Assembly: GCA_002317215.1 (NCBI GenBank)
Contig: DCJD01000001.1
Coordinates: 4,365 to 11,314 of the forward strand
Length of the DNA stretch: 6,950 bases
Direction: 5' to 3'
DNA from: Caryophanales bacterium UBA1709
GTDB lineage: Bacteria > Bacillota_I > Bacilli_A > RFN20 > UBA1709
Notes under the pieces: model-generated
What the model saw: only the letters and a program-made list of their open reading frames with translations
Told to the model about the DNA's origin: nothing
The model's database searches: none
Part shown: positions 4,840-6,950 of the stretch, piece after piece
How the letters are laid out: the number at the start of each line of letters is the position of its first letter
Numbering within the stretch: the stretch's first letter is position 1
Translations under genes and position numbers: made by a program

Positions 4840-6950
4840 ATGAAATTATTATTAATCGACGGTAACTCTTTATTATTCAGAGCTTATTATGCTACAGCAT
4901 ATCAAGGCGTAGATAAGATAATGCGCAATAAAGAAGGTTATCCAACAAATGCCTTATATGGCTTAGCTAATATTGTTACTAAAGTATTAAATCAATCTCA
5001 TCCAGATTATGCTTTAGTTGCTTTTGATACTTCTAAACCAACCTTTAGACATCAACAATATCAGGATTATAAAGCTGGTCGAGCTGAAACTCCAACTGAA
5101 TTGAAACAACAATTTCTTCCAGCAAGAGAAATGCTAAAACTTATGGGCTTATACGTTTATGAGATTGAAGGATATGAGGCTGATGATATCATAGGCACAA
5201 CTTCTATTATGGCAAGCGAAGATATTGATGTAGAAATATATAGCGCTGATAAAGACTTACTTCAACTAATTAAACCTAATGTTCATGTCTGTTTAACCAA
5301 AAAAGGTGTAACTGACTTAGTTATCATGGACGAAATTAGTTTAAAAAATGAAATGGGTATAAGTCCAACTCAAATAACAGATTTAAAAGGATTAATGGGA
5401 GATAAATCAGATAATATTCCAGGAATTATGGGAGTTGGCGAAGTTACTGCTATTAAACTTTTAAATGAATATCAATGTGTTGAAAAGATTGTTGATGCTG
5501 AAATATCTGGCAAACTTGGTGAAAAAATTAAGGCTGGAAAAGAAATTGCTTTAATGAGCAAAAAACTTGCAACTATTAATAAGGAAGTTCCAGTCTCTTA
5601 TACTTTAGAAGATTTAAAATATTGTGGAGCAAATCAAACTAAGTTATCAGAATTTTTAAGATATTATGATATGTATTCTTTAGATAAGAAATTAGTATCA
5701 AAAAAAGAAACCATTAAAGCTAATTATCAAATTGTAAATAAGATTCCTTTAGATTTCTTGAATCAATCACTAGCTATTTTTATAGATACTAATGGATTAA
5801 ATTATCATATTGATGAAATAAATGGATTATCTATTTCAAATGGTAATAATTCTTATTTTATTAATAGAGATAATTTAATAAAGGATGATAATTTAATCCA
5901 ATATTTATCTAATGATAAATATGAAAAATATGGATTAGATATTAAGAAGATAATTGTTTGTTTAAATCGTTTGGATATAAAGATTAATAGTTTAAATTAT
6001 GATTTACTTTTAGCAACATACTTAATTGAATCTCTTGTAAAAGAAGAACCAACTATGTTACTTGATTATTATGGAATATTAATTGATCAAAAAGAAAAAA
6101 GTACTTCGGAAGGATATTTACAATCTATTGCTAAATATTCTTGTTCAATTGCCCAATCTATATATAAGTTAAAAGATAAAACACTTGAGAAATTAAAAGA
6201 ATCTAATCAATTAGATTTATTTAATAATGTAGAAATTAAGCTAGCTTATATTTTAGCTGAAATGGAAATTCGAGGAATAAATGTAGATAAAAAACTATTA
6301 GAAGAGAAAAGCAAAGAATTGAATATTAAACTTGAAGATATCGCAAAGCAAATATATCAATTAGCAGGATATGAATTTAACATTAATTCTCCAAGTCAAT
6401 TAGCCGAATTATTATTTGATAAGCTAAACTTACCTGCTAATAGAAAAAGATCTACAAGTGCTGAAGAGTTAGAATTTTTATATCCTTTCCACCCAATAAT
6501 CTCTAAAATATTAGAATACCGTAAATTTAGTAAACTATTAAATACCTATTTTTCTGGTTTACAAGATTATGTTTTAAGCGATAATAAGATTCATACAATT
6601 TATAATCAAGCATTAACTCAAACCGGACGTCTATCAAGCAGAGATCCAAATCTACAAAACATTTCTGTAAGAAGTGAGGAAGGTAAAGAAGTTAGAAAAG
6701 CATTTGTTGCTAAAGATGGATATACTTTATGTTCTTTTGATTATTCTCAAATCGAATTAAGAGTATTAGCTGCAATGTCTAATTCATTATCTTTAAAAGA
6801 AGCCTTCAATAATCATATTGATGTCCACGCAAAAACAGCATCATTAATATTTGGAGATGATATTAATAATGTTAGCGAAGAACATCGTAGACAAGCCAAA
6901 ACAATTAATTTTGGAATTGTTTATGGAATGAGTAATTTTGAATTAGCACG
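4840..6950 (+). CDS. polA: DNA polymerase I, N-terminal 703 codons (3' truncated by window edge)
   Basis: PolA removes RNA primers with its 5'-3' nuclease and fills the gaps; it also serves in repair. The frame stays open to 6948, and the last two bases are a partial codon. Usual length is ~870-890, so about 170 residues are missing, including polymerase motif C with its catalytic Asp. The 5'-3' nuclease (about 1-290) keeps LLIDGNS (D7), EGYEADD (D115, D116), SADKDLL (D137, D139) and GDKSDNIPG (D188, D191), then a helix-hairpin-helix. The middle 3'-5' exonuclease-like domain (about 300-445) is degenerate: the usual D-x-E reads D316-T-N318, and the other metal ligands are not evident. The polymerase part shows TGRLSS (595-600), DPNLQN (602-607), motif A DYSQIELR (D634, E639) and the O helix RRQAKTINFGIVYG (R683, K687, F691, Y695). 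F691 is Phe, the common state. The gene starts four bases after dnaE with its own ribosome binding site. No tryptophan occurs in the visible part. Confidence 0.96.
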   Translation, partial: MKLLLIDGNSLLFRAYYATAYQGVDKIMRNKEGYPTNALYGLANIVTKVLNQSHPDYALVAFDTSKPTFRHQQYQDYKAGRAETPTELKQQFLPAREMLKLMGLYVYEIEGYEADDIIGTTSIMASEDIDVEIYSADKDLLQLIKPNVHVCLTKKGVTDLVIMDEISLKNEMGISPTQITDLKGLMGDKSDNIPGIMGVGEVTAIKLLNEYQCVEKIVDAEISGKLGEKIKAGKEIALMSKKLATINKEVPVSYTLEDLKYCGANQTKLSEFLRYYDMYSLDKKLVSKKETIKANYQIVNKIPLDFLNQSLAIFIDTNGLNYHIDEINGLSISNGNNSYFINRDNLIKDDNLIQYLSNDKYEKYGLDIKKIIVCLNRLDIKINSLNYDLLLATYLIESLVKEEPTMLLDYYGILIDQKEKSTSEGYLQSIAKYSCSIAQSIYKLKDKTLEKLKESNQLDLFNNVEIKLAYILAEMEIRGINVDKKLLEEKSKELNIKLEDIAKQIYQLAGYEFNINSPSQLAELLFDKLNLPANRKRSTSAEELEFLYPFHPIISKILEYRKFSKLLNTYFSGLQDYVLSDNKIHTIYNQALTQTGRLSSRDPNLQNISVRSEEGKEVRKAFVAKDGYTLCSFDYSQIELRVLAAMSNSLSLKEAFNNHIDVHAKTASLIFGDDINNVSEEHRRQAKTINFGIVYGMSNFELA

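Larger units (their letters stand above)
803..6950 (+). other. Probable nrnA-dnaE-polA operon
   Basis: The three genes share strand and are separated by one base (1769) and four bases (4836-4839), with no room for terminators or separate promoters between stop and start. dnaE lacks its own ribosome binding site, and that of polA lies within dnaE, so expression is probably coupled. The operon is set apart from ackA by the terminator at 722-750. Its 3' end is outside the window. In B. subtilis, as recalled, nrnA and dnaE are adjacent and polA lies further on behind metabolic genes; direct dnaE-polA contact here may reflect loss or movement of the genes between. Confidence 0.75.

Noticed and set aside
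1..6950. Mobile element, CRISPR array, tRNA/rRNA, riboswitch or defence system
   Set aside because: No transposase, repeat-spacer pattern, structured RNA motif or effector domain was seen; nearly every base is in four recognisable housekeeping genes.

Overview
The window is strongly AT-rich (roughly a quarter to 30% G+C, judged by eye). All genes lie on the + strand with almost no intergenic space. The arginine codons are mostly AGA and CGT, the Shine-Dalgarno sequences are Firmicutes-like, and the gene set is acetate kinase, NrnA, a short DnaE of the Bacillus type, and PolA. Together this points to a low-GC Bacillota, probably a reduced or host-associated member of the Bacilli or a mollicute-related lineage. 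The genus cannot be named from this sequence. Stops are TAA, TAA and TAG, and TGA is absent in frame. One in-frame AGG falls at a conserved arginine, so the standard bacterial code fits.

Layout: bases 1-720 hold the 3' part of ackA (acetate kinase), whose start lies upstream of the window. Bases 721-802 are the only real intergenic region. It contains an intrinsic terminator for ackA, a perfect 26-bp palindrome, a candidate promoter and a strong ribosome binding site. A tightly packed gene run follows: nrnA (803-1768), dnaE (1770-4835, 1 base after nrnA) and polA (from 4840, 4 bases after dnaE, running off the right edge after 703 codons). No gene-free stretch exceeds 300 bases.

How the genes fit together: AckA makes ATP from acetyl phosphate and is transcriptionally separate. 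NrnA degrades very short RNAs and pAp, DnaE extends primers as a replicative-type polymerase, and PolA removes RNA primers and fills gaps. The three are therefore linked by the life of RNA primers, and their spacing suggests one transcript with translational coupling.

This is mainly a housekeeping region. I see no mobile element, CRISPR array, RNA gene or unknown system. The points worth a second look are residue-level: an altered acetate-pocket residue in AckA, loss of the metal-site histidines in the DnaE PHP domain, loss of the 3'-5' exonuclease residues in PolA, absence of tryptophan from both polymerases as far as they are visible, and the compact palindrome/promoter region before nrnA.
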